Positions 39,521 through 49,119 of a DNA stretch of 64,000 nt are shown piece by piece (position 1 is the first letter of the stretch; each line of letters opens with the position of its first letter). This stretch comes from Burkholderia plantarii (GTDB taxonomy: Bacteria > Pseudomonadota > Gammaproteobacteria > Burkholderiales > Burkholderiaceae). Under the pieces are notes generated by a model. That model had not been told where the DNA came from, made no database searches, and saw only the letters and a list, made by a program, of their open reading frames with translations. The position numbers and the translations under genes are program-made. Location of the stretch: the NCBI RefSeq assembly GCF_001411805.1, contig NZ_CP007212.1, forward strand, positions 682,001 through 746,000. The letters are read 5' to 3'.

Positions 39521-39532
39521 GCGGGAATTATA
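39521..39532 (-). promoter_or_regulatory. -10-like element immediately before mutL
   Basis: TATAAT on the minus strand (bases 39532-39527) lies 6 bp from the mutL ATG, with no good -35 at the usual distance. Confidence 0.4.
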
Positions 39533-39746
39533 ACGACGCCGCCGCGCGCGCACCGGCGCTGCCGAGCGACACAAATTTTTTCAAGTGCGTACACGGGCGC
39601 TCAAGTTTCCTTCGGTATCATCTCGCCGGTTGCGTTGGCCCGGCCGGCGGCGCGCCCGTCCGGCTTTCCCGCTGTTTTGTCCCCAGTCCGCGCGCCCCCA
39701 ATTCGCGCGCTCGTCCCGCCCCTGTTCCCGAATCGAAGGAAACGTC

Positions 39747-40442
39747 TTGGATACGCTGATTCATTTCGTCAACCTGGTCCTGCACATCGACGCGTTCCTC
39801 GGCCAGTTCATCCGGCAGTACGGCGCCTGGGTGTATCTGGTGCTGTTCCTGATCGTGTTCTGCGAAACCGGGCTGGTGATCCTGCCGTTCCTGCCGGGCG
39901 ATTCGCTGCTGTTCATCGCGGGCGCGTTCGCCGCGTCCGGCGAGATGAGCGTGGTGGCGCTGATCGTGCTGCTGCTCGCGGCGGCCATGCTCGGCAACAC
40001 CGTCAACTACCTGCTCGGCCGCGCGATCGGGCCGAAGGTGTTCGACACGCACGTGCCGGTGCTCGAGCGCTTCCTCGACCGCGCCGCGCTGCAGAAGACC
40101 CATGATTTCTACGAACGCCACGGCGGCAAGACGCTGGTGCTGGCGCGCTTCATTCCGGTGGTGCGCACCTTCGCGCCGTTCGTCGCCGGCGTCTCGGCGA
40201 TGCGCTTCGCGCGCTTCCAGCTCTTCAACGTGGCCGGCGCGCTGGGCTGGGTGCTGCTGCTCACGCTGCTCGGCTATTTCTTCGGCAACATCCCGTTCAT
40301 CCGCCAGTACCTGAACGTGATCGTGCTGGTGGGGATCGGCGCGGCGGCCGTGCCGGTCGTGATCGGCGCGCTCTGGAAGCTGTTGCGCGGGCGGGCGAAC
40401 CCGTCGCGCGGCGGCTCGAACGCGCCGCGCGGGCGCGGCTGA
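39747..40442 (+). CDS. DedA family inner-membrane protein
   Basis: A 231-residue membrane protein of the DedA/VTT superfamily, now linked to lipid-carrier (undecaprenyl phosphate or phospholipid) flipping. Hydrophobic segments are visible at about 18-45, 50-75, 80-95, 140-165 and 185-210. Family marks are FCETGLVILPFLPGDSLLF (residues about 38-56) and ARFIPVVRTFAPFVAGVS with the conserved Arg and Pro. The start is taken as TTG at 39747 because GAAGGA (39735-39740) sits 6 bp upstream; the frame extends back to 39585 but gives only Arg/Pro-rich sequence. Monocistronic, divergent from mutL. The transported lipid cannot be told from sequence. Confidence 0.92.
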   Translation: MDTLIHFVNLVLHIDAFLGQFIRQYGAWVYLVLFLIVFCETGLVILPFLPGDSLLFIAGAFAASGEMSVVALIVLLLAAAMLGNTVNYLLGRAIGPKVFDTHVPVLERFLDRAALQKTHDFYERHGGKTLVLARFIPVVRTFAPFVAGVSAMRFARFQLFNVAGALGWVLLLTLLGYFFGNIPFIRQYLNVIVLVGIGAAAVPVVIGALWKLLRGRANPSRGGSNAPRGRG

Positions 40443-40775
40443 GGCACCGCCGCCGCGGCCGGACTGCCGCGATCCGCTTGCCCCGGTCCCGGCCCCCGCC
40501 TGAAAGCGACGACGCTCGCTCCCTTCGAGCGGGCGTCGTCGCTTGCGGCATGCATTGTTGGGCGGTAGCGAGTTCCGCCATGAAGTCTCCGGGTCGGAAA
40601 ATCGGGGCGCGGCATGCGCCCGGCCGCGCCGTGATAACCGTCCGGACCCGCGGCGGCAGCCGCGCGCCGCGCAGGAAAGGTCAAGCATGGTCAAGGCGAT
40701 GCGCGGCTCGCGGCGCGTGCCCGGGAAGCGGCGCCGGAATTGGGCTGCCGGTGCCGAGGCGAGAGCGCCGGATGC
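40443..40775. other. 333-bp convergent intergenic region
   Basis: It lies between dedA (plus) and the class II amidotransferase (minus). It contains a strong hairpin at 40506-40542; otherwise I see nothing. It marks the edge between the conserved block and the polysaccharide region. Confidence 0.5.
40506..40542. terminator. Hairpin between dedA and the amidotransferase gene
   Basis: Outer arms GCGACGACGC (40506-40515) and GCGTCGTCGC (40533-40542), inner arms CGCTC and GAGCG. No T-tract. Probable Rho-independent-like structure for convergent ends. Confidence 0.55.
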
Positions 40776-41627
40776 TCAGCCGTGGGTGCCGTTGCGCGGC
40801 GCGCGCGGCGTGAACGCGAAGGTCTCGACGCGGCCGCCGCGCGCGACGATCGCCGTGCTCTCGGGGATCTCCTGCCACGCGTCGGGCAGGTCGACGAGCG
40901 GCTCGGACAGCACCAGGAACGCATCGTCGCCGACCGCCGCGATGCGCGGATCGTCGGGATAGAGTTCGTGCAGATGGCGAAACGAGGTGCTGTGGAACAG
41001 CGTGCGCGATCGATGCTCGCTCGAATAGCGCACGGCCACCACCTGCTCGCCGTCGGTCGCGCAGACGGTCATGTTGATCGGCTGCGCCACGCCGTGCTTC
41101 GCGGCGATGTCCTCGATCACGCCGGCCATCCGTTCGAGCGCCGGCAGCGGCGTGTGCTCGAGCCCGAACGTCAGCGCCAGGTGGAACATCACCTCGGAGT
41201 CGGTCGAGCCTTCCACCGACGGGAACAGCGCCGGATCGATGCGCAGCATCAGGTCGTGGCGCAGCTTGTGATAGCGGCGGATCAGGCCGTTGTGGACGAA
41301 CATCCAGCGGCCGTGCCGGAACGGATGGCAGTTGGTTTCCTGGATCGGCGTGTCGGTGGCCGCGCGGATGTGCGCGACGAAGTGCGGGGAGTGGATCGCG
41401 CGCGCGGCCTCGCGCAGGTTACGGTCGTTCCAGGCCGGATGCACCGAGCGGTAGCGGAACGGGATCTCGTCGGGGCGCCCGTACCAGCCGATGCCGAAGC
41501 CGTCGCCGTTGGTGGTGGTGGCGCCGAGCCGCGAATGCAGGCTCTGGTCGATCAGCGAATGCCTGGCGCGGAACAGCACCGTTTCGAGCGGGATCGGATT
41601 GCCGGTATAGGCCAGCCAGCGGCACAT
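40776..41627 (-). CDS. Class II glutamine amidotransferase (YafJ/EgtC-like)
   Basis: A 283-residue Ntn-type glutamine amidohydrolase. The nucleophile Cys is residue 2 (MCRWLAYTG), which becomes the N-terminus after Met removal. The family marks NGDGFGIGWYG, HIRAATDTPIQETNCHPF and FVHNGLI follow in the right order. Such stand-alone domains occur as YafJ and as EgtC in ergothioneine synthesis. No egt genes are near, so YafJ-type of unknown acceptor is the safer call. It is placed between dedA and manC and may simply border the capsule locus. No membrane segment. Confidence 0.92.
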   Translation of the reverse strand: MCRWLAYTGNPIPLETVLFRARHSLIDQSLHSRLGATTTNGDGFGIGWYGRPDEIPFRYRSVHPAWNDRNLREAARAIHSPHFVAHIRAATDTPIQETNCHPFRHGRWMFVHNGLIRRYHKLRHDLMLRIDPALFPSVEGSTDSEVMFHLALTFGLEHTPLPALERMAGVIEDIAAKHGVAQPINMTVCATDGEQVVAVRYSSEHRSRTLFHSTSFRHLHELYPDDPRIAAVGDDAFLVLSEPLVDLPDAWQEIPESTAIVARGGRVETFAFTPRAPRNGTHG

Positions 41628-41788
41628 GGGGACTCCTTCTGCGACTGCGGCGGAGGGCCGGCGCGCGGGGCGCGGCCGGCCGGGAAGTCAGCCGAGCATA
41701 GCGGAAATCGGCCGACCCCGGCGGCGGCCCGCGCGACCGGCGGCGCCGGCCTTGCAGGCAGGTCGCGGCCCGCCTGCAAGCCGGTTTC

Positions 41789-41826
41789 GGCGCGCTTTCG
41801 AAGGCTTTCGCGAGCCTTCGCGCGCC
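41789..41826 (-). terminator. Hairpin downstream of manC
   Basis: Outer GGCGCG/CGCGCC and inner CGAAGGCT/AGCCTTCG stems with a 6-base loop, starting 9 bp after the manC stop on the minus strand. No T-tract. Confidence 0.55.
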
Positions 41827-41835
41827 GCCGCCCGC

Positions 41836-43263
41836 TTACTTCGGCGCGCGGCCGTAGGTGTCCTCGAAGCGGACGATGTCGTCCTCGCCGAGGTAGGCGC
41901 CCGACTGCACCTCGATCAGCTCGAGCGGGATCTTGCCCGGATTGCTCAGGCGGTGCGTCGCGCCGAGCGGGATGTAGGTCGACTGGTTCTCGGTCAGCAT
42001 GATTTCCCGGTCGCCGTTGGTCACGAGCGCGGTGCCCTTCACGACGATCCAGTGCTCGGCGCGATGGTGGTGCATCTGCAGGCTCAGCTGCGCGCCCGGC
42101 TTGACGACGATGCGCTTGACCTGGAACCGGTCGCCCTGGTCGATGCCCTCGTAGTCGCCCCACGGGCGTACCACGCGACGGTGCGTGACCGATTCGTGAC
42201 GGCCCGAGGCATTCAGCCATTCGACGATCTTCTTGACGTCCTGCGAGCGGTCGCGATGCGTGATCAGCACCGCGTCGGCGGTCTCGACGATCACCAGGTT
42301 GTCGACCCCGATCGCGGCCACCATGCGATGGTCGGCGCGCACGTAGGAGTTGCTGACGGCGTCGGTGTAGACGTCGCCGAGTACCGTGTTGCCGTCCGCG
42401 TTCTTTGCGGAGATGTCGGCCAGCGCGCTCCATGAGCCGATGTCGTCCCAGCCCAGGTCGACGGTCTCGACCACGGCCGCGTGGCGGGTCTTCTCCATCA
42501 CGGCGTAGTCGATCGACAGGCTCGGGCTGGCGGCGAACGCCTCGTGGTCGAGCCGCACGAAGTCGCTGTCGCGCTGGGCGCCGGCCAGCGCGAGGCCGGC
42601 CTGGCGCGCGATCTCGGGCGCGTGCTGGCGCAGTTCCTCGAGGTAGGTCGAGGCCTTGATCAGGAACATCCCGCTGTTCCAGTAGTAGCCCCCTTCGTCG
42701 AGCAGGCGCCGCGCCTTGGCCGCGTCGGGCTTCTCGATGAACGCGTCGACCTGGAACACCGCGCGCCCGGCGTCGATCGGCGCGCCGCGATGGATGTAGC
42801 CGTAACCCGTGTGCGCTTCCTTCGGCGCGATGCCGAACGTGACGAGCGCGCCGTCGGCGGCCACCGGCGCCGCGTTGGTGACGGCCTCGACGAACGCGCG
42901 CTCGTTGAGGATCACGTGGTCGGACGGCAGCACCAGCATCAGCGCGTCGGGCTGCTGCTGCGCCGCGAGCAGCGCCGCCACGGCGATCGCGGGCGCGGTG
43001 TTGCGGGCCACCGGCTCCAGCACGATCGAGGTCGGCGCGACGTCGATCTGGCGCAGCTGTTCGGCCACCAGGAAGCGTTGCTCGGCATTGCTGACGATGA
43101 TCGGCGCGGCCACGTCGGGGATCGTGCGCAGACGCTGCGCGGTCTGCTGCACCAGCGTCTGTTCGCCGGTCAGCCGCAGATACTGCTTCGGATAACCGCC
43201 CCGCGACATGGGCCACAGACGGGTGCCGCTGCCGCCGCAGAGAATGATCGGATAAATATTCAT
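41836..43263 (-). CDS. manC: Mannose-1-phosphate guanylyltransferase / mannose-6-phosphate isomerase
   Basis: A bifunctional enzyme that makes GDP-mannose. The 475-residue protein starts with the nucleotidyltransferase signature GGSGTRLWPMSR at residues 10-21. Its C-terminal cupin isomerase domain (about 345-475) has HHHRAEHWIVVKGTA and the metal-binding His cluster. The ATG at 43263 (MNIYPIILCGG) is chosen because it places the signature where it belongs; upstream codons cross the intergenic gap. GDP-mannose is the substrate of Gmd encoded at 47979, so the gene supplies the locus. It is the last gene of the minus-strand set with the KpsC-like and GT genes. Phosphomannomutase must come from elsewhere. 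Confidence 0.96.
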   Translation of the reverse strand: MNIYPIILCGGSGTRLWPMSRGGYPKQYLRLTGEQTLVQQTAQRLRTIPDVAAPIIVSNAEQRFLVAEQLRQIDVAPTSIVLEPVARNTAPAIAVAALLAAQQQPDALMLVLPSDHVILNERAFVEAVTNAAPVAADGALVTFGIAPKEAHTGYGYIHRGAPIDAGRAVFQVDAFIEKPDAAKARRLLDEGGYYWNSGMFLIKASTYLEELRQHAPEIARQAGLALAGAQRDSDFVRLDHEAFAASPSLSIDYAVMEKTRHAAVVETVDLGWDDIGSWSALADISAKNADGNTVLGDVYTDAVSNSYVRADHRMVAAIGVDNLVIVETADAVLITHRDRSQDVKKIVEWLNASGRHESVTHRRVVRPWGDYEGIDQGDRFQVKRIVVKPGAQLSLQMHHHRAEHWIVVKGTALVTNGDREIMLTENQSTYIPLGATHRLSNPGKIPLELIEVQSGAYLGEDDIVRFEDTYGRAPK

Positions 43264-43315
43264 CGCAAGCTCTTGTTGAGGAACACGGGTTCGAAAATTG
43301 CCGGGAACTGCCAGT

Positions 43316-45313
43316 TTAGCCGTCGGCACCGTCGTCGCGCGACGGCGCGTTGCGCCAGCGCCAGGCGGCGTGGCGCGCGATGTTGCGCAGCCAGCGCAGC
43401 GCCTTGCGCAGCGGGCGGCCGCGATCGCGGCGCAGGTCGGTCAACGCGCGCGCGGCAGGGCCGGCGAGCCGCTCGATGACCGCCTCGGGGCTCGTATACA
43501 TCCGCCAGGTCCAGTCCCAGTACACCGGATAGCGGAGCAGCACGCCGGCCGTCAGCATCTCTAGCGACAGGCGCCGCTCGCGGCGCGGCTGGGGCAGGGC
43601 GTCCACCGTCAGCCCCCATCCCGCGTAGAACGGCAGGCCGTAGGTGTGGACCGGCTTGCCGCGCAGCAGCGCGTCGAAGCCGGCCAGCGACGACAGCGTG
43701 TGGACCGCGTCGCAGGCCTCGATCAGCGACAGCACGTCGGCCTGGGCGTCGACCACGTCGGCCAGCGCCTGCGCCTCGACGAGGCCGACGCGGTTGCCGG
43801 ACAGCACGTCGGGATGCGGCTTGTAGACGATCCAGGCGTCGGGAAAGCGCGCGCGCACGGTCTTCAGCAATTGATCCGCAGTGCTGATCGTTCCGGTCCC
43901 GAGCCGGATCGAGGCGTCGTCGGCGACCTGGCCGATCACGAGCAGCACGGCGCGCGCATCGGGGCGGCGCCATGCCGGGGCGCGCCGGCCCAGGTTGTAT
44001 TTGGTCAGACCGTTGGCGACGAGCGCCTGCCGCAACCGCTGCGCGCGCGCCAGTTCCGCGGCGTCGAAGTCGGCGTGGTTCAGGATCGCCTGCAGGTCGT
44101 TCGGGCGTGTCGCGTCGAAATAGATGCCGGTTCGGTCGAGCACCTGGCTATACGGCGCGATCATGTCCGATCCGAGACCGTGCGAGTGCAGGAAACCGTC
44201 CTCGATCCAGAGCGGCGCGACGCCGGCCGGCAGGCTGTCCAGGCCGCGTCCGCCCCATAGCGCCGCATACCCGCCCGGCGCGAGGCGCCGCGCGTCGCGT
44301 TCCCAGCGCAGGCGGCCGGCGCCGGCCTGCAGGTAGGGCGTCGCGTAGGGGCGCTTCCACCACTGGAAGCGCAGGCCCGTCACCTGTCGAAGGTCGGCGA
44401 AGCGCGCGCGCACCGCCGCCTGCAGCTCCAGGTGCGCGAGCGTTGTCGCGAGCGTGCCGGCGCCCTGCGTGACCGGGTCGAGATAACGTGCGAGCCGCAC
44501 GAACAGGCAGTCGAACAGCGCGGCCGGCGTCGGGCGCGCGACGCGCTCCGGCAGCGGCCGGTCATCGCGCGTGAGCCCCCAGCCGGCATAGTTCGGGGTC
44601 CCGAAGACGTCGAGCGGCTTGCCGGCGAGCAGCGCGTGCAGGCCCTCGGAGGCGCCGAGCACGTAGACGTGGTCGACATGGGGCAGCATCGCGCAGACGG
44701 CGCCGGGCGTCGCGACGCGCCGCAGGCCGGCGGGCAGCCGCGCCGCGTGCCGCGACGACAGCCATGCGCCATGCCCGTCGTCGCTCGACGGCGCGAGCCA
44801 GAACCGCGCGTCGCGATGGCGTTCGCGCGCGGCATCGAGCAGCCGCGCGAATCCGCGTTCGCGCTCGCGCGCGCTGCCGGCGTGACGGTCGGGGCCGCGC
44901 CGGCGCTCGTCGATCAGCAGCACGCGCGGCGTCGCGGCGGCGCCGCGGTCAGTCGCGAGATCGGCCGGGAAACCAGCCGTGGAGTTGGCCGTGAATTCGA
45001 CCGGAAGCGGCGGGAAGTCGTGCGCGCCGGCCGCCGCGCGTGCCCCGAGGACGCGCCGCATCAGCGCGTCCAGCTCGGCGGCCGGCCGCGCCGGCGGCTC
45101 GGCCAGCATCGCGCCGAGCACTTGGCTCCAGGCCCGCGCGCTGCCGTCGCCGGCCGCCTCGCGGAACGCCGACAGCGAGACCGGCCGCCCCGACGACCAG
45201 ACCGGGCCGGGCCGGGCAGCACGCGCCGCGCGGGCGTCGAAGCGATCGCAAGTCCGGCGCGCGGCGCCGGGGGGCGCCTGCGCCGCGTCGGCGGATCGGG
45301 TGAGGCGGCGCAT
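43316..45313 (-). CDS. wcbA: KpsC-like capsule polysaccharide beta-Kdo transferase (WcbA type)
   Basis: KpsC proteins extend the oligo-Kdo linker on lyso-phosphatidylglycerol on which ABC-exported capsules are built. The C-terminal half (about 330-650) keeps the family marks: PLWIEDGFLHSHGLGSD, GIYFDATRPNDL, VIGQVADDASIRLGT, WIVYKPHPDVL and GKPVHTYGLPFYAGWGLT. A second, weaker copy lies at about 125-290 (GKPLDVFGTPNYAGWGLTRDD), but it lacks the LEDGF and KxHPDVL motifs that both modules of E. coli KpsC carry. So only the C-terminal module looks active. Length (665) is near the family's 675. It lies 7 bp after the upstream GT gene on the same strand. Confidence 0.88.
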   Translation of the reverse strand: MRRLTRSADAAQAPPGAARRTCDRFDARAARAARPGPVWSSGRPVSLSAFREAAGDGSARAWSQVLGAMLAEPPARPAAELDALMRRVLGARAAAGAHDFPPLPVEFTANSTAGFPADLATDRGAAATPRVLLIDERRRGPDRHAGSARERERGFARLLDAARERHRDARFWLAPSSDDGHGAWLSSRHAARLPAGLRRVATPGAVCAMLPHVDHVYVLGASEGLHALLAGKPLDVFGTPNYAGWGLTRDDRPLPERVARPTPAALFDCLFVRLARYLDPVTQGAGTLATTLAHLELQAAVRARFADLRQVTGLRFQWWKRPYATPYLQAGAGRLRWERDARRLAPGGYAALWGGRGLDSLPAGVAPLWIEDGFLHSHGLGSDMIAPYSQVLDRTGIYFDATRPNDLQAILNHADFDAAELARAQRLRQALVANGLTKYNLGRRAPAWRRPDARAVLLVIGQVADDASIRLGTGTISTADQLLKTVRARFPDAWIVYKPHPDVLSGNRVGLVEAQALADVVDAQADVLSLIEACDAVHTLSSLAGFDALLRGKPVHTYGLPFYAGWGLTVDALPQPRRERRLSLEMLTAGVLLRYPVYWDWTWRMYTSPEAVIERLAGPAARALTDLRRDRGRPLRKALRWLRNIARHAAWRWRNAPSRDDGADG

Positions 45314-45320
45314 GGCGTCG

Positions 45321-46550
45321 TCAGGCGCCCGTCAGGGTCCGCAGCAGCGCGTCGACGTGTTCGAAATGCGCGTCCCAGGTGGGCGCGACGAACCGCGCGA
45401 TGCGGGCGAGCTGCGCCGCGCGCGCGGGCGACCCGGCTTCGGCGTAGGCCTCGATCGCCTGCTGCCAGCCGCGCCCGTCGAGCGGATCGAGATAGTCGGG
45501 GATCCCGGCGCTGATCTCGGCAAACGCGTCGAGCCGGCTCGCGATCACCGGCACGCCGAGTTCCAGCGCTTCCACCAGCGGAATCCCGTAGCCCTCGGCG
45601 AACGACGGGAACAGCAGCGCCTGCGCGTGGCTGAGCCAGGCCTGCAGTTCCGCGTCGGAGCAGTTCGATTTCTCGATGACGAAATCGCGGATCGGCGCGC
45701 AGCGCTCCAGCATGTCGACCACGTTTTCGCACTCCCAGCCGCGCCGGCCGATCACCACCAGCGTCGGCGCCGCGGCACCCCACTTCTCGACCAGCGCGCG
45801 CCAGACGTGCAGCATCAGCCAGTGGTTCTTGCGCGGCTCGATGGTGCCGAGCATGACGAAATAGGGGCGGGGGAGCGGGCGCGCGTGCCCGCCGGCCGGC
45901 TGCATGCCGGAGGCCAGATGGGCGACCGCGGTCGGTGGCAGCGGCAGGCCGGCCAGTTCGGCCTCGTGCGCGAGCGTGTCGAAGGTGGCCTGCGAATTGG
46001 CGATCAGGGCGTCGGCATGGGCCAGCGCGAGGCGCACGCGCCGGCGGTGCTGCTGGTCGACGCCGGGCCGGCAGTATTCCGCGTGCGTGAGCGGGATCAG
46101 GTCGTGGATCATGAAGACCGAGCGCGCGTTGCGGGCGGCGACGCTGCGGTAGTAGCGCGGATATTCCATGCCGGTGTGGCTGGTGTTCAGCAGCACGCCC
46201 GGCACGGCGGCGCGGCGCCGCCAGCCGGTGGCCACGGCGCGCGCGACGGTGGCGCGGATCGCGGCGCGCGCGGCGCGCTCGCGTCCGGTCAGCCAGTCGA
46301 ACACGCGCCGCGAATCGCGCTCGCCGAGCGTGGTCACGAAGCCGCGTTCGCTCAGTACCGCGCGAGCCCGGTGCCCGTACCTCTCGATATAGGCGATCCC
46401 GACGCGATCCACCCCGGTCGGCAAGGTGCCGTCGTAGAGGCGATTCAACAGGCGGGTTACATCAAGAAGTAATAATGACACGGTAGTGCGATCTCGCAGC
46501 TGCAATACTGACTTCACTTCGTGGCATTTATTTTTTGCCAAAGCGACCAT
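45321..46550 (-). CDS. wcbB: GT4-family glycosyltransferase (WcbB type)
   Basis: A retaining GT-B glycosyltransferase. The acceptor half contains DGTLPTGVDRVGIAYIERY; the nucleotide-binding half has MLGTIEPRKNHWLML and the EX7E-type stretch FAEGYGIPLVEALELGVPVIAS, with DAFAEISAG after it. The start is uncertain: the ATG at 46550 gives 409 residues, while a GTG at 46481 (reading VSLLLLDVTRLL) gives 386 and better fits the expected N-terminal strand. Neither has a clear ribosome site, and the DNA here is locally AT-rich. It is the first gene of the minus-strand set with the KpsC-like gene and manC. Donor sugar is unknown; GDP-D-rhamnose or GDP-mannose is likely from context. Confidence 0.88.
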   Translation of the reverse strand: MVALAKNKCHEVKSVLQLRDRTTVSLLLLDVTRLLNRLYDGTLPTGVDRVGIAYIERYGHRARAVLSERGFVTTLGERDSRRVFDWLTGRERAARAAIRATVARAVATGWRRRAAVPGVLLNTSHTGMEYPRYYRSVAARNARSVFMIHDLIPLTHAEYCRPGVDQQHRRRVRLALAHADALIANSQATFDTLAHEAELAGLPLPPTAVAHLASGMQPAGGHARPLPRPYFVMLGTIEPRKNHWLMLHVWRALVEKWGAAAPTLVVIGRRGWECENVVDMLERCAPIRDFVIEKSNCSDAELQAWLSHAQALLFPSFAEGYGIPLVEALELGVPVIASRLDAFAEISAGIPDYLDPLDGRGWQQAIEAYAEAGSPARAAQLARIARFVAPTWDAHFEHVDALLRTLTGA

Positions 46551-46604
46551 CTTAACTTACGCCGTGCGACAATACATCACAATTTATTCTTGAAGTCGGT
46601 ATAA
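46551..46604. promoter_or_regulatory. AT-rich divergent control region of the capsule locus
   Basis: Only 54 bp separate the divergent GT gene and the exporter gene. This stretch and the adjoining coding start (about 46450-46604) are strikingly AT-rich next to the surrounding high-GC DNA, so promoters for both directions probably lie here. A TATAAA at 46598-46603 is close to the exporter ATG; no -35 pair is convincing. Confidence 0.5.
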
Positions 46605-47789
46605 ATGTTGCGTCAGACATTTCAGTTGGGTTGCATGGCGGTCGTGCTGGGAGGCGTGCTGGCCGGATGTTCGACCATCCCGACCTCGGGGCCGAGCGCC
46701 TCGCGCATCAATCAGGCCGGCCAGAGTGCGGCGCAGGTCGATCGCGACGGGATTCAGGTGGTCGACGTGACCAACGACATCGCCCGCCAGCTGTTCGCCG
46801 AACGCGGCGCGAACAGCTTCTTTACGGCGCTGGGCGGGCGCCCCGCGTTCAATCAGCAGCTCGGAATCGGCGACACGGTCGAAATCTCGATCTGGGAAGC
46901 GCCGCCCGCCACGCTGTTCGGCGCCGGCGGCGGCAGCAGCCATGACGCGAAGTCGGCCGCCGCGGGCGGCTCGCAGGTCACGGCGCTGCCCGAGCAGATG
47001 ATCGACGGCGACGGCTCGATCAACGTGCCGTTCGTCGGCCAGATCCGGGCCGCGGGCCTCACGCCGGTGCAACTGCAGAACGCCATCGTCGCGCGCCTGA
47101 AGAACGTGGCGCACGATCCGCAGGTACTGGTGAAGCTGTCGCGCAACGCCACCTCGTATGTGACCGTGGTGGGCGACGTGGTCAACAGCAGCCGCCAGCC
47201 GCTGACCGCCCACGGCGAGCGCGTGCTCGACATGCTGGCCGCCTCGGGCGGCGTCAAGCAGCCGGTGGACAAGGTGACGATCCAGCTCACGCGCGGCGAC
47301 AAGGTGGTGTCGATGCCGCTCGAATCGGTGATCCGCGATCCGCGCCAGAACGTGCCGCTGCACGCGGGCGACGTGATGACGGCGCTGTTCCAGCCCTACA
47401 GCTTCATGGCGCTCGGCGCGACCGGCAAGAACGAGGAAGTCGGCTTCGAGGCGCAGGGCATCACGCTGGCGCAGGCGATCGCGCGCTCGGGCGGCCTGCT
47501 CGATACGCGTTCCGACGCGCAGGGCGTGTTCATCTTCCGCCTCGAGGACGCCAACGCGCTCAAGTGGGCCAACACGCCGGTGCGCACCACGGCCGACGGC
47601 AAGGTGCCGGTGGTGTACCGCGTGAATTTCCGCGATCCCAACGCGTTTTTCGTGGCGCAGAACTTCATGATGGACAACAAGGACATCCTCTACGTCTCGA
47701 ATGCGCCGGTGGCCGAGCTGCAAAAATTCCTCAACGTGGTGTTCTCGGTGGCTTACCCGGTGATCACCGGGGTCGAAGTGACTCGTTGA
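46605..47789 (+). CDS. wcbC: Capsule export outer-membrane lipoprotein (KpsD/Wza-like, WcbC type)
   Basis: An outer-membrane polysaccharide export protein. The 394 residues start with a lipoprotein signal: a positively charged n-region, then MAVVLGGVLAGC, with the lipobox LAGC ending at Cys 22. The poly-export domain follows (IGDTVEISIWEAPPATLFG, NVPFVGQIRAAGLTPVQLQNAIVARL), then two SLBB-like segments (TVVGDVVNSSRQPLTAHGERVLDMLAASGG, GFEAQGITLAQAIARSGGLLD). The C-terminal ...VVFSVAYPVITGVEVTR could form the membrane-crossing amphipathic helix. Its partners are the KpsE-like and Wzt proteins encoded at 55.8-57.7 kb. It starts a plus-strand set with gmd. Confidence 0.92.
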   Translation: MLRQTFQLGCMAVVLGGVLAGCSTIPTSGPSASRINQAGQSAAQVDRDGIQVVDVTNDIARQLFAERGANSFFTALGGRPAFNQQLGIGDTVEISIWEAPPATLFGAGGGSSHDAKSAAAGGSQVTALPEQMIDGDGSINVPFVGQIRAAGLTPVQLQNAIVARLKNVAHDPQVLVKLSRNATSYVTVVGDVVNSSRQPLTAHGERVLDMLAASGGVKQPVDKVTIQLTRGDKVVSMPLESVIRDPRQNVPLHAGDVMTALFQPYSFMALGATGKNEEVGFEAQGITLAQAIARSGGLLDTRSDAQGVFIFRLEDANALKWANTPVRTTADGKVPVVYRVNFRDPNAFFVAQNFMMDNKDILYVSNAPVAELQKFLNVVFSVAYPVITGVEVTR

Positions 47790-47871
47790 GCGATTCGTCG
47801 GATTCCGGAGCATCGGAATCGATCAATCATCCGATCATTTAATATGATTAATACATATTCGATGATCCCGG

Positions 47872-47900
47872 TTGATCTTGGGTTTCAGAAATGATTTAAA
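47872..47900 (+). promoter_or_regulatory. Candidate promoter for gmd
   Basis: TTGATC, 17-bp spacer, TTTAAA in an AT-rich gap. Each hexamer matches at four of six positions. Transcription would start around 47907, placing the 47909-47946 hairpin at the 5' end of the message. Confidence 0.4.
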
Positions 47901-47908
47901 CCAATTCG

Positions 47909-47955
47909 GGGCTTAACGATTATTTTCTAAATCAATCGTTAAGCCCGAAGTTTTT
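47909..47955 (+). terminator. Hairpin with T-tract between wcbC and gmd
   Basis: A perfect 12-bp stem (GGGCTTAACGAT, 47909-47920; complement 47935-47946), 14-base loop, then CGAAG and TTTTT at 47951-47955. It looks like an intrinsic terminator for the exporter gene, or a leader structure of gmd. Confidence 0.7.
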
Positions 47956-47975
47956 GTCTGACTATTTTGAGATAA

Positions 47976-49013
<1,038 letters not shown>

Positions 49014-49119
49014 TCGCGAAGCGGGTCGCGCCCGGGCTCGCGTCGTCCCGCGCGCGACGCGGCGTGGCCGGCCGGCGACGGCGCCGATCGGGCGCCGGCC
49101 GATCGAAGGAAATCATTGC

